Below, one piece after another: positions 46,009 to 58,329 of a stretch of 64,000 nt of DNA. The position numbers and the translations under genes were made by a program. The stretch comes from Lucifuga dentata (lineage: Eukaryota > Chordata > Actinopteri > Ophidiiformes > Bythitidae), in contig VXCM01002847.1 in assembly GCA_014773175.1 (NCBI GenBank), positions 1 through 64,000 of the forward strand, written 5' to 3'. The number at the start of each line of letters is the position of its first letter. Position 1 is the first letter of the stretch. Under the pieces are notes generated by a model. It was not told the DNA's origin. It worked only from the letters and a program-made list of their open reading frames with translations, and searched no databases.

Positions 46009-48169
46009 CAGTTAGGTCTATAAATATTTGGACAGTGACACAATTTTCATAATTTTGGCTCTGTACATCACCACAGATTTGAAATGAAGCAATCAAGATG
46101 TGATTGAAGTGTAGACTTTCAGCTTTAATTCAAGGGGTTTAACAAAAATATCGTATCAACCTTTTAGGAGTTACAGCCATTTTTATACATAGTCCCACCA
46201 TTTTCAGGGGCTCAAAACTAATTGGACAAACTAACATAATCATAAATATAATGATCACTTTCAACAGTTGGTTGAAAATATTTTGTAGTCAATGATTGCC
46301 TGAAGTCTGGAATCCATGGACATCACCAAATGCTGGGTTTCCTCCTTTCTTCCCTTTGCCAGGCTTTTATTACAGCTGTCTTCAGTTCGTGGGTCTTTCT
46401 GCCTTCAGTTTTGTCTTCAGCAAGTGAAATGCATGTTCAGTTGGGTTGAGGTCAGGTGACTGACTCGGCCCATTGAAGAATATTCCTCTTCTTTGCCTTG
46501 AAAAGCTCTTGGGTTGCTTTTCACAGTATGTTTTGGGTCACTGTCCATCTGTACTGTGAAGCGCTGTCCTATCAGTTTTGCAGCATTTGGCTTAATCTGA
46601 GCAGATAGCAAATCCCTAACTGCTTCAGCATTCATCCTGCTGCTTCTGTCATCACTCGTATCATCAATAAAATACTAGTGACCCAGTTCCATTGGCAGCC
46701 ATACATGGCCATGCCATAACACTGCCTCCATCATGTTTGACAGATGATGTGGTGCCCTTCAGATCATGAACTGTTCCTTTCCTTCTCCATACTCTTCTCT
46801 TCCCATCATTCTGGTACAAGTTGATCTCTGTCCAAAGAATATTGTTCCAGAACTTGGCAGGCTTTCTGGTAAAGTCCAACCTGGCCTTCCTATTCTTGAG
46901 TGTTACCGATGGTTTGCACCTTGTGGTAAACCTGCTGAGTTTGTTTTCATGAAGTTGTCTCTTGATTGTAGACTTTGACAATGATGCGCCTACTTCCTGG
47001 AGAGTGTTCTTGAATTGGCTAAGAAGGGGTGTGAAGGGGGTTTTCTTGACCAAATAAAGAATTCTGCGATCTCCGTGGCCATTTGGGGTTGCTGAGCTCA
47101 CCCATGTGTTCCTTCTTTTTTTTTTTTTTTTTTTTAAGAATTTTTAAGAAGAATACCAAATTGTTGATTAGGCCACTCCTAATGTTTCTGCTATCTCTCT
47201 GATGTGTTGGTTTTGTTTTTTCAGCCAAATGATGGCCCGCTTTACTTGCATGACAGCTCTTTGGACCTCATATTGAAAGTTCAAAGAAACAGCTTCCAAA
47301 TACAAATTCCACACTTGGAATCAACTCCAGGCCTTTTGCTGCATTTGACAGACTTCGGAACTCAGATTTTTCCAACTTTCTTCTTGGAAAAATGCGTTGG
47401 AATGGCATTTAAAGTTGGAGCTCCAACTGGGAAACTTGGACCAAAATTATCTACCTCGACTTCATGAGTATGATGTCACTCAACATGGCAGCACCCAAGT
47501 GAGCTGTATGAATGGAAATGATCAGCTAAAAGGCAAATAAAGTATTTTTCTTATGTGAAATTGAAATAAAAAGGACAGAATATATCTCCAAGTTAGCTAA
47601 CTATAGTGTATAATAACTGTTTGCCATTGATACGTTAAGTGTAAATAATTTCAGATTACTTCTCTGCATAAATGTTTAATACCCACAGTAATTAATATCA
47701 CTGTAACACAACACAACCAAACAGCCCTGTAGTCTAACTTTACTTTAGTTAGCATTTATTACTAAGTTTATTTAATCTTACAGTATTTATTGGTGTTCAG
47801 CCATGATTTTTTGTTTATATTTGACTGGAACGGTTTGAGGTCAGAAGTTGGAACTTCCAACTGGGAAAAATTCGAATGCCCAGGTCTGTCAAATGCAGTA
47901 TTTTACCTGCTTAACTGTTAATGAAACAACAAGGGAATAGCCCACACCTGGCCATGAAACAGCTTGTCAGTCAATGTCCACCTGAGGGGACTACATATAA
48001 AAAGTGCTATAATTCTAAACCATTCACCAAATTTGGATGTAATCTCAAATTAAAGCTGGCAGCCTGCAGTTTAAGCTCAATCATTACGTAACTTCAACTC
48101 CAATATTTGTTGGTAAAAAGCTAAAATAACAATAACTTTCTCTATGTCCAAATATTTATGGACCTAATT
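46009..48169 (-). mobile_element. degenerate Tc1-like transposon with nested insertion
   Basis: Left end CAGTTAGGTCTATAAATATT follows TA. The complement of the right end is TTAGGTCCATAAATATTTGG. Minus-strand transposase remnants are 46664-47101 (STIKRQLHENKLSRFTTRCK, NNILWTEINLYQNDGKRRVW) and 46417-46635 (RFTVQMDSDPKHT, the second catalytic Asp region). Frameshifts separate them. About 600 bp around 47330-47890, bounded by TGCATTTGACAGA and its complement TCTGTCAAATGCA, look like a nested short element. No working transposase. Confidence 0.8.
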
Positions 48170-48269
48170 AAACATGCAACACACATTTGTTATCCCCAGA
48201 GGACGAATCCCAGACTTTTCCTCTGGCTGCTGTTTCTATTTTTAGGATAACCAGAGTTGAACATAACTT

Positions 48270-48352
48270 AGCTAAACAAGACTTCAAGGAACATACCAGT
48301 GATTTTTCTTCCTGCATGTTTCAGCCCAATAAATACTACCTGCAAACTTGTT
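48270..48352 (-). mobile_element. MITE subfamily B end
   Basis: AAGGAACATACCAGTGATTTT to AGCCCAATAAATACTACCTGC. Only the left terminal repeat remains. Confidence 0.65.
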
Positions 48353-50113
48353 CCTACTTAGTAGGTAGTAGTACTGCAGGTGTGTTGTAATGTTGTGGAT
48401 GTTGTTTTGCTTCTTTCTTTATTATGAAGCCGTGGAGAAAGATCAAAGATGTGGAATATTCTGAATCCATGCTTCTAGGTTTTATATACAGTATATATAG
48501 ACTACCACGTCTCCTTTTCTCTGTGTTTGTCTGTTTCTGCTTCTTGTTACGTCCCTCTCTGTCCATTGCTGTTTCCTGCAGGCAGAGCAGCTTGTGTGTG
48601 TGTGTGTGTGTATGTGTGTGTATTTTTTGAAGATTGTGTCAAAGTATTTCTACCTTCAGCTCATTATTATTCATCATTTTTATTGTTTGAGTCCAGGAAG
48701 AGCCTGAATACAAAGTGTGACTATGTCCACACTGTCCTCTGTCTCTGTGTTCTCTTATAAACCGTCTATGCTTTTGTAATCCTCATAAAGGACAATTAAA
48801 TGTCCTTTACGTCACTAGTGAAAAGGACAAACAGTGTCAGAGTTCAGCTCAGATCTCCACTTTATTGATGAACAAAACGTATGATCAGCTGTTACCATAG
48901 AAACACATGTTGTGCATATGTTGAACATAAAGATGAAGATCTTCCTCCTCCTCCTCAGAAGGCAGACTGGTCACATGGAGTCTGGCTTNTGAACATAAAG
49001 ATGAAGATCTTCCTCCTCCTCCTCAGAAGGCAGACTGGTCACATGGAGTCTGGCTTAGCAAAGGGAGCAGCAGAGATTGGCTGAGCGTGCCTCCTACTCA
49101 TTTGTCTTTTTAAAGGACAGTCGTACTATTACGCATGAAGTAAAAGAACCCTGAGATCATTCTGAAAAAAGAAAAACAACAGGAACTGAACCCATAAACA
49201 AACCAGCCTCCTCCTCTTTATTTAAGATTAGNAAAAAAGAAAAACAACAGGAACTGAACCCATAAACAAACCAGCCTCCTCCTCTTTATTTAAGATTAGT
49301 ACTACTGTCACTACTAAAGTCAAGCTCGTTGATCAGCTCATCCATGCAGCTCTCTGCTGCAAATTCCTTTATGAATCTCAGTTCCACCCACAGAATCATG
49401 TGACACGAAGAGTCTTTGATGCCGCACAAACAAAGAGCGTTCTAGACTTTTCTATCTCCAAACTTCACCTGCACGTTAACACTACAAACACTTCTGCATC
49501 GATTCCAGCAGAGGCTCTAAACTTATGTCAGGTTAATAAAGCCAACNCACTACAAACACTTCTGCATCGATTCCAGCAGAGGCTCTAAACTTATGTCAGG
49601 TTAATAAAGCCAACGTGTTTCTAGTGTAGCACTATGCAAAGAAAGCTCAAACTGTGTGTGTGGCGTGTTTAAGGCTCTTCTATGATCTCATCCTCATTTC
49701 TGTCACGTTATATGATGAAGAGTTCAGCAGCCTTTGGACTTTAAGTAGTTTGATGAAGTCTGTCTCAGCACGAGTCTGGCTGAGAGGCAGGACAGACAAT
49801 CCACCTCAGTAAAGGCAGATTTTCTATCAATAATGATCAGGTGACAGAGGTCAGAGGTCAGCAGTGTCTGAGACTGAAGAATAAATCTCCAAATGTGGCC
49901 AGAAATTCTCAGATCTACTGCTTCATGTTTAACGAGACGTGGACAGAACGTTTGATTTCAGCTGCTGATTCACAAAAAGCAGATAAATCTGAATTCTATA
50001 CACACTATTACCATGACAACCTGTCCAGCCAGAGCCAAGATTAAACAGCCTTTATCACTGCGTGTGTGTGTGTGTGTGTGTGTGAGTGCGTGGCATTCTG
50101 ATCCTAATCAACT
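48353..50113. other. intergenic, three assembly junctions
   Basis: No gene recognised. False duplications lie around N at 48989 (48922-48988 and 48990-49056), N at 49232 (49165-49231 and 49233-49299) and N at 49547 (49480-49546 and 49548-49614), each 67 bp. A (TG)n run is at 48593-48620 and another at 50062-50084. Confidence 0.75.
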
Positions 50114-53100
50114 TTACACAATAGCTACGTAATCCCTGGTTCCGATTATGAATCCGGGATAAACCGGCTCAGTGAATTTGATTTTGAAGGTGAAGAAGTG
50201 TGTCAGAGTGTTATCGCTAACGTCATAGTAGGACAGCGTACCAGCGTACCAGTCCAGAAACACGCCCACCCGCTTGAAGCTCTTCATCAGTTGTACGGCT
50301 AACTGCGAGTTGCCGTAATTAGACATGAACATACCGTTAGCTACACCGAAAGACCAAGACTTGAGGTTTCGCCCCATGACGCTCCCCTTACCCCAGCCTT
50401 TCCTGCCTATGCTTTTGTAAGCGACACCGAGTTCCACAGCCTGGCTGCAGTCGACCTCCCAGTATGTGCGCTCAGACAGCGCCTGCTGGCACAGAACGGC
50501 ACGGAAGCAATCGAAGCGCTCAGGGCTGTCACGGTACCACTGGTCCTTCCCAGCCATTGCCTTTTTGTTGCCATTACTCAGACTAAGTGACTTGTGTGCT
50601 GTTTTTGGATTCAAGGTGAGTTGACGGGAATCTGATGGAAAGATCAACACACAGCCTTTTACTAATCATCATCATCATCAGCATCTTCTTCTTCTTCTCA
50701 TAGCAATGCACAGATTCATACAAATACAATGATATAATATTCTGTTTTGGTGATGACATTATTCGTGTCATCATCATCACTTTGGTAAAGGAGCATGCTG
50801 GTGATTTTCATGTTTGAACCTAATTAAAACTACACGTTTTGTCACTGTAAAATATTTTTTCCAAAACATAAAACTGCATTTTAGTTGTTGTGTTAGCTTC
50901 TAATCTTTCAAAATCAGAAGTTTATGTGATACAACCACCTTAAAATTCAATGTTTCACCTGATAACATGTATGTCTGAATGTATAAGACACGGCTGTTTT
51001 AATTTCTCAGTAAAAGCTGTCGTCCACTGGGACTATTTTCCCTGGCAGAGACATACATTTTGTTCTGTGTAGCTCTGTGTTGGATCAGTTAAATTAAAAT
51101 TTAGATGAAAAAATAAGAGTGATGTGTAGTTGACAGTGATGGATTACTTATTTTACTTATCTCAAGCACAGTAAAACTATTTTAATATTACTATTCCAGT
51201 TTTATATTTTGGAAATTGGCAGTAATGTGTAATGCGGGTTGTACTTATTAGGCTCAAACATGCAAAATCATGCTCTTAATAAATAGCTTACAAGGAATTA
51301 AATCGAAATATATTTTTATAAATGTTGTAAAATGTCAAAATATATTGTAATACTTTTTTCTTTTTTTCTTTTTTCTTTTTTTTTTTAACCTATGCACTAT
51401 ACAGTATATTATCTGTCTGTTGCTAGATTAAACTGCATATATATAAAAAAAATGGTTGTGCCAATCTTGGCATATACCACAACTATATATGCAGACAGAA
51501 TATATGTATATATACACACATACATATAGGCACCCTCAGGTCCAGGCATTATTTATTGAATTTTTATTCAAGTTGCAAACAATAGGGTTGTCATAACTTA
51601 AACTAACAGTCAAATGTTCAAAACAAACATATGTACAAGTGCAAATTGCTATACCTTAACAAGAAAAGTGCACAAAACAACTTTAGTTCAAAAAGCGGTG
51701 TGAAAAGTATTGGCACCCAGTTAGTATTAGTAACTTGTTGCACCTCCTTTTGCAAGAATAACCTCTTCAAGCCGTTTCTTGTAACCACTGATTAGTTTTT
51801 CACATCGAGAAGGAGAAATTTTTGCCCATTCTTCCACACAGTACTGCTTCAGCTGAGTTAGGTTGGATGGCTTCCTTTGGTGAACAGCTGCCTTGAGATC
51901 TCGCCACAGCATCTCGATTGGGTTCAAGTCTGGGCTCTGACTGGGCCATGGGAGAACTTTTATTCTTTTCTTCTGCAGCCTTTCCACTGTCGTCTTGCTG
52001 GAATGCTTCGGATCATTGTCTTGTTGTAGTATCCCAGGTATCCTTGGTACCCAGGTAAAGCTTTCTGGCAGAGGTCTTGACATGTTCATCTAATATGCTT
52101 TGATAGACAGATGAATTCATCAAGCCGTCAATGACTGTAAGGTTTCCAGGCCCTCCTGCAGCAAAACAGGCCTAAACGAGAATACTCCCACCACCGTGTT
52201 TTACAGTCGGAACCAGGTTCTTTTTCAGAAATGCAGTGTTGGCTTTCCTCCAGACATAGCAATTTTCATTTCTGCCAAAAAATTCAATTTTTGATTCGTC
52301 TGACCACAAAATTGACCTCCAGAATGCTTCAGGTTTTCCAATGTACTCTTTCGCAAATTGTAGCCAAGCGGCAATATTCTTTTTTGAAAGGAGTGGCTTC
52401 TTCCTGGCAACACGTCCATGAATCCCATTTTTGCTGAGTAGTTTCCTCACTGTGCTGTCATGAACATGAACATCAGCAGCTGCAAGAGACTTCTGGATGT
52501 CTTTAGATGTTAGTCTAGGGTTAGCGGCAATGTTCTTGAGCGTATTTCTCTCTGCTCTGCTTGAAATTTTCTTTGGGCGACCAGATTGAGGAAGTGATGC
52601 AGTTGTACCTTGCTGTTCATACTTTTTAATAATTACTCTGACAGTGGATACAGGTATATCCAGTATCTTTGAAATTACTTTGTACCCATTTCCAGACTGA
52701 TGAGAAGCAATTACTGTCTCTCTCAGATCACTAGACAGTTCTTTTTGTTTCGCCATTGACTCTGCTTTTGCACATGGAACTAAGATTCAAAATGAGCTGT
52801 TTTCCAGCATCATAAGATTTGCCTATTGCAAAGGGACATGTTGCATGTTAATTCAGTGAAGCTTTTTTGTTAAAGAACACTTCTTGCCATTTTATTGTTA
52901 AGACATGCTCCATTTTTGGGGACTATCTCCTATAGGGTGCCAATACTTTTTCACACGGCTTTTTGAACTAAAGTTGTTTTGTGCACTTTTTTTGTTAAGG
53001 TATAGCAATTTGCACTTGTACATATGTTTGTTTTGAACATTTGAATGTTTGTTTAAATTATGACAACCCTACTGTTTGCAACTTGAATAAAAATTAAATA

Positions 53101-56100
53101 AATAATGCCTGGACCTGAGGTTGCCAATACTTTTTCATGGCACTGTATATATATTGTAATACATAAAAATGGCTGAAAGAACTTACACCAAAGCAGAAGG
53201 GCCCTGTCTGTGATGGTGTCCACGGCGGGGACATGGGGCACGGAGAAGTGCTCATTGGACAGGAAGCCCTCCTTGTAGTAGTAGATGGCGGCTCCTTTGT
53301 GTTTGTCATTTGGGACAGCTGCAACCAGGCAAAGGACGTCTTTGTTGTCCTTCACATTCTTAGCAAATTCGCTAAAAACTCTGGCTTTTTCTCTTACCGC
53401 AGCCACGTCTTCCTTTGAGAAGTACCACTGGTTATACGTTGGTAGGTCAAATTCCTTCGTGTTTCCTGATTTGTAGTCACATAAGTAATCAGAGAGCACT
53501 GAGAGGAAGGGGTCTTTCTCTTTGACGGCGGTAAAAACAAAGCATACCGCTTCCTTCACGTGTGATCCAAAAATATTTCTGTCCAGCTCACTCCTGCTTT
53601 TGACGACCTTTATCCCCTCCATCATGTTCAAGCAGACCTGGAAGACGTTGTCTTCTCTCTCTGCAGCATCCATCCACTCGCCCAGGCTTTCATGGCTGAA
53701 TGGCGACATGTTCCTTTTTTCAAAAATGTCATTTAAAGCAGACATTTCTTTTGTGCCCTTCTGTATTTCTGGAAGAATCTCAGAAATGTCTTGTTGAAGG
53801 ATTATGCTGTAATCTCTGGTGAGTCGCTTAAAATCTTTTATCTTTGACTCAATCTCTGGAAAGCCATGTGCTGCTTTGTCATCCAGGCAGTCATTGCATC
53901 TCATTAGTATGACATCGATGTCTTCTAGAGCATTCTGAGCCTTTCTCAATATTCCAGTGGTGATGTCACTGACCAGCACAGCAGCACGAGAATAAAAATG
54001 CGTCAAAGGCATCAGCCAGACCTTCACTGGCACAGTGTTCTCTCCATCTTTTCCCAGTAGCTGCGGAAGCTGCTGATAGGTCACAATTGCATCTTTAAAA
54101 GTTGTCGGGTTGCTGTCAAGGACGAAATCTCCGTGAAATCTACAGGAGAACTTGTTGGTTATGGCTTGTTCCTCCGTCGTCAGCTGGACAGAAGCGCCGC
54201 CCTCTACTCCAGCTGTGGGAATCTTCTTTATCGCTGCTTGCATGCTGCCCTGGATGTCTTGAACCTGGGTGGCCTCTACCTTCTCACTGTCAAACACAAA
54301 GAAAGCGTTGGCCCCATAAAGGATGCCCATCACCACGTGTGTGGCCATTTGTTTGTCCAGAATATGTGTGTTCTGCATGCCCTTGGTATTAATGTTAGTC
54401 AGCAGCTGTTTGAAGCTGGTGGTGACTTTGTACTGAAGCGTGACTCTGCTCTGATTCCGAGAGCTCTTCTTATTGTTCAGATACTTGGCAGATCCTTCAA
54501 CTTCAACCAGGCCACACAGGAAGCTGGCTTTCAGAGAGGCCTCGACGTTCAGCATGGTGGACTTGGCTTTGGTGGTGTCTGATGCAGTGACTTCAAATGT
54601 ACTGCTGGACTGACGGCTCTCATCTGTGTTTTCAGACAGAATTGTTTCATCCCACAGTGTGACACCTGTAGCCAAAAGTCAAACACAGCAGCCATGTGTT
54701 AACACAGAAAATGCTGGAAGAGCGTTTAGGTCATTAACTGAAGCAGCTGAGCCAGTGCTTCTGAAACCTCTTGAACCAAGTAGTATGTCTGAGAAACCAG
54801 AAGATCGGAGTTTAACCTCAGCAACAACCTCAAAGCACAAACCTCATGTGTGCTGTGTCAGACTGAGACCTTCACAGTATGAGTCAACATACAGCAGTAA
54901 TAATGTCCACATGGGACAACCTGGGCTACTTTCACTAAACATCTCATTCTTAAATAAAGGAGAAAAATAATTCAACTTCTCAAAAATGAATGAAACCAAT
55001 TTTATTTGCAAATAATTTGCAACAATAACAGAATTTCCATGGCAGTTTTGTTTCAAAGGGGTTGTGACAGAAAAGGTTTGGAAAGCCCTGCTGTAATTAC
55101 ACGATGATGACAAGAATTGACCTTATTCTAATGTAGTTTAAGCCAAGAAAGATCACCTAAAGCACATATGTCAAACTCAAGGCCTGCGGGCCAGATGTGG
55201 CCTGCGGCACAGTTATATGTGGCCTGCGAGATAATATCTAATCTCTATAATAACTGGCCCGCCAGTATATAGTGCGCACATTATGGATACTACAAATCCC
55301 AAAATGCACTGCAACAGCCAGCGTATCAATCAACACCTGAAGCTCCAGCTCTCCTCCCCTCCATGGCCATCCAGTCACTTTTAATGAACTTTAAGCTAGC
55401 CTGGAAGAAACAGCCAAAGGAAAGATGGATCTGAAAACAGGCTTTCAGCACAGGAGGAGTTAGAGAAGCTGTTTACTGTCATTAGAGATAAACCTGTTAG
55501 CCTGTTAGCAGAGCTGATGTGGTCAAAATTAAAGAATATAACATAAGAAGGCATGATCATATTTAAAATATTATTTTCATTTTCATTTTCATTAAACGGT
55601 GGTGAGACCAGCGATGTTGTATGGCTTAGAGACAGTGGCACTGAGGAAAAGACAGGAGGCAGAGCTAGAGGTAGCAGAGACTAAAATGCTGAGGTTCTCT
55701 TTGGGAGTGACGAGGATGGATAGGATCAGGAACGAGTACATCAGAGGGACAGCGCATGTTAGATGTTTTGGAGATAAAGTCAGAGAGGCCAGACTGAGAT
55801 GGTTTGGACATGTACAGAGGAGGGATAGTGAACATATCGGTAGAAGGATGCTGAGGTTGGAACTGCCAGGCAGGAGGCCTAGAGGAAGACCAAAGAGGAG
55901 ATTTATGGATGTAGTGAAAGAGGACATGAAGTTAGTTGGTGTGAGAGAAGAGGAGGCAGAGGATAGGGTTAGATGGAGGCAGATGATTCGCTGTGGTGAC
56001 CCCTGAAGGGAAAGCCGAAAGGAAAAGAAGAAGAAGATTTTCATTTTGCTTGTTGAAGTTGTTAATGTAAAACCAAGAGTGATTTTAGATTTCCTTTGAG

Positions 56101-57972
56101 AAAAATCACAATTTTCTGATTATTAGTGATGCCTGTGATAAAACTTTTTTCATAGGAAATGAGTCAGAAACACTGCTGATAGAGAGGAAGACATAAAAAA
56201 ATGTTATTTATGCTGAATTTGATCTGTCATTTGTCTGTTTTTTCATACCTCTGGTTTGTTCTGAATTCTATAGATGTGTTGGTGGTTAAAGTGTAGTTCA
56301 TATTAGTGTATGAATAATTTGTCATAACCTCTGATGAAAACGAGGCTAATTTAAGTCTGTTTTAATAAAGGCTGACCCTGTTTGGCCCTCGACTTGGACC
56401 CAATTTTTAATTTTGGCCCCTCTGTGATTGAGTTTGACACCCCTGACCTAAAGAACAAAAAAACAAAAAAAAACAAAAAAACCCTTAAAGCTGTTATCTA
56501 CCGTGGTTGTGAAGTGCAAAACACAAACACAAAGTGCAAAACACATTTACAAAATCACATTTACAAACACGTAAAATTTTGAAAACACTTCTTCAATTTA
56601 GAAAACACTTTAACAAATTCACAACATTTTTACAATTTAGAAAACACTTTTTCAATTAGAAAACACTTTTACAATTTTAAAAACACTTTTGCAATTAAAA
56701 TAAAACTTTCACAATTTAGAAAACACTTTATAATTTTAACATTTGACGAAACGAAAAAGGTAGGGGCAAACATTCTTGTTTGTGATTGGACAGCACGTCA
56801 GTTACTTTTTTTCAAAGGAACTATGTGGAAGTGTATATATATTACTGTATAACTTCTCTGAAGTGTTGCACATAAGTTTTAAGCCAAGTTTTAAAACATC
56901 CTCTATTGTTGCTACTCCTGCAACAACAGAGAGGATGAGGAGGATGTTTTCCTATTTTTTCTTTCAGTTCTTTTAAAAAAAAAGTAACTGACATGGGTAC
57001 TGTCCAATCACAAAGAATCTTTGTCCCTACCTTTTCCGTTTAGTTAAATGTTAAAGTGTTTCCGATTTGTAAAAGTGTTTTCTAAATTGTAAAAATGTTT
57101 TCTTATATGTAAATGTGTTTTGTACTTTGTGTTTTGCACTTCACAGCCACCGTGTTTATCAGACACAGTTCATTTGCTTTATTCTGAATCAGAGACTAAG
57201 CTGCTACCTGTGGCTTTACTTCCATGGTGCTGTTTGGTTTCACACTGAAAAATTTCCACATGATGTTATGATATCAAAAAGTCAGGTGAGAAGGCCTGTT
57301 CTGCTCATTGGTCAGAAACATCTGAGGGCAGAGCCACAAAATCAAAATCGGGAGAAGTTTACTGTACTTCCTACATGGAACAAAGACAGAACTGCCATGT
57401 GTTCATTTGGTGCAGAAGATAAAACAAATTAGAAGCTGAATCTGATTTCAAGACAGGGTGTGAAAACCACGTTACTTCACATGATTTGAAGAAGACGTGC
57501 TGAACATACAAACACATACAAACACATGCTAACCCTGAACACGTGTTAGCTAAGATTGATGTTTCCATCTGTTTGATTTGATCATCAAAGGTGGTTTACT
57601 TAACCTTAAACACACACACTTACATCTCTGCTGCTAATCAATCAATACATCAATACATCAATGGAGCTCCTTGTAGTTGCTTAAGAACTAGTTTGGTTCA
57701 TAGTAACAGCACGCAGCGAATGCATCGTCATTGTTATGTTCAGCCTTGCCCAATGAACCAAACCCCATCTGACTGAATCTACTAAAATCACCACCTTCTC
57801 TAGGTGTGAAAGGGACAATAAAGGTTTCATTCATTCATTCATTCATTCATTCTTTCATTCATTCATTCTTTCCACACTTACCTGGGACCAATTTATCCCT
57901 CAAACCATCGTAGAGCATTCCCAGGGTGAAGGGACGACCCAGAGCGGCCACCACCAGGGTATCTGAAGACAT
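50114..57972 (-). CDS. stonustoxin (SNTX)-like protein, MACPF-related N-terminus with PRY-SPRY
   Basis: Belongs to the SNTX/verrucotoxin family. In stonefish and relatives, paired family members form pores, but non-venom homologues occur across fishes, so toxicity here is not implied. Three coding exons: 57882-57972 (30 codons, starts MSSDTLVVAALGRPF), 53187-54665 and 50114-50631. Together they are 2088 nt, in phase, for 695 residues, near the usual length of about 700. The N-terminal motif ALGRPFTLGMLYD is family-typical. The large exon covers the MACPF/CDC-like, helical and thioredoxin-like parts. The last exon is PRY-SPRY (LTLNPKTAH, YWEVDC, GVFLDWYAGTLSYYD). The acceptor 9 bp before the ATG shows a spliced leader. 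No break seen. A Tc1 element lies 40 bp beyond the exon 2 donor. Confidence 0.92.
50785..51290 (+). mobile_element. MITE subfamily B, old copy
   Basis: AAAGGAGCATGCTGGTGATTT at the left, then CACCTTAAAATTCAATGTTTC, CTGGGACTATTTTCCC, and a right end degraded near CAAACATGCAAAATCATGCTC. It lies in intron 2 of the SNTX-like gene. Confidence 0.7.
51530..53145 (-). mobile_element. Tc1-like transposon with long inverted repeats, frameshifted DD34E transposase
   Basis: Terminal inverted repeats of about 200 bp (51530-51720 and 52935-53145) share CAAATTGCTATACCTTAAC and CAACTTTAGTTCAAAAAG. The outermost 20 bp of the left end are lost. The right end CAGTGCCATG (complement) is followed by TA. The transposase is on the minus strand: 52172-52756 has helix-turn-helix motifs (SGNGYKVISKILDIPVSTVR) and the first catalytic Asp (LWSDES). 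51727-52089 has the second Asp (QQDNDPKHSS) and DLNPIEMLWRDLK with the catalytic Glu. A frame break near 52090-52170 separates them. This is the youngest-looking transposon here, in SNTX-like intron 2. Confidence 0.9.
54670..55154. other. SNTX-like intron 1, unique part
   Basis: No exon seen. The 114-codon plus-strand open frame at 54626-54970 overlaps the exon antisense and has no family resemblance. Confidence 0.5.
55163..56445. mobile_element. hAT-type element with perfect 8-bp target duplication
   Basis: ACCTAAAG occurs at 55155-55162 and again at 56446-56453. Inside, the ends are CACATATGTCAAACTCAAGG and, complemented, CAGGGGTGTCAAACTCAATC, which are inverted repeats of hAT type. The left part (GGCCTGCGGGCCAGATGTGG) and the right part (TTTTGGCCCCTCTGTGATTG) are the familiar subterminal zones. 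It carries a LINE fragment (55590-56040) and no hAT transposase. It lies in SNTX-like intron 1. Confidence 0.88.
55590..56040 (+). mobile_element. LINE 3' fragment nested in the hAT element
   Basis: The open frame 55599-56006 gives MLYGLETVALRKRQEAELEV, RLRWFGHVQRRDSEHIGRRM and GRRPRGRPKRRFMDVVKEDM, the C-terminal tail of a reverse-transcriptase polyprotein. The element ends in (GAA)n (AAAAGAAGAAGAAG). The 5' end is truncated. Clade not certain. Confidence 0.8.
56495..57160. mobile_element. palindromic (foldback) element, hAT-like
   Basis: The left arm (GTGGTTGTGAAGTGCAAAAC... GGTAGGGGCAAACATTCTTG... GATTGGACAGCACGTCAGTT) is mirrored by the right arm (...CTGTCCAATCACAAAG... CTTTGTCCCTACC... 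TTTTGCACTTCACAGCCACC). Almost the whole 650 bp can fold on itself. Possible 8-bp target sites GTTATCTA and GTTTATCA differ at two or three positions. It contains many AAAACACTTT units. Confidence 0.7.
57820..57870. repeat. (ATTC)n microsatellite
   Basis: About 11 ATTC units with two TTTC variants, 10 bp beyond the SNTX-like exon 1 donor (minus-strand sense). Confidence 0.93.
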
Positions 57973-58114
57973 GTCTTCAATCTGCAGAAAAACATCAGGC
58001 TAACTGTAAAAAGAGCAGAGCAGCATGTGGCGGTGTTCCACTCAGAGTGGATGTACTGGAGTCCAGTCAAACCAGCAGGAGCTCCCAGTGCAGCTCAGCT
58101 CAGCGTGTCCTCAC

Positions 58115-58212
58115 CTCGTCAAGCTGCTCAGGTAAGCTGAGTTGTGGGAGTCTTCTTGACTTCCAGCTGGAGCTCCCAGTGTGATGATCAACGTGCTGCA
58201 TGAACCTTTATA
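58115..58212 (-). promoter_or_regulatory. TATA promoter and leader exon of SNTX-like gene
   Basis: On the minus strand ATATAAAG lies at 58206-58213. A donor (GACGAG|GTGAGG) follows at 58115, and the acceptor TTTTTCTGCAG lies at 57982-57992, 9 bp before the ATG. This predicts a start near 58180, a leader exon of about 65 bp and a 130-bp intron. Inferred from motifs only. Confidence 0.65.
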
Positions 58213-58329
58213 TCCTGTCAGAGCCTCTCCTCCTGACTCCTCCCCCTGACACGCCTCCTGCACACCTGTCAGCTTTCCATAAACCTGCTGGACTTTGACT
58301 GACAGATCATGTCTCAGGGCCAGATTCAA

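Noticed and set aside
54102..54582. Plus-strand 96-149 codon frames
   Set aside because: Antisense shadows of the large SNTX-like exon.
55599..56006. Host gene of 135 codons
   Set aside because: Sequence is the C-terminal tail of a LINE polyprotein ending in (GAA)n.
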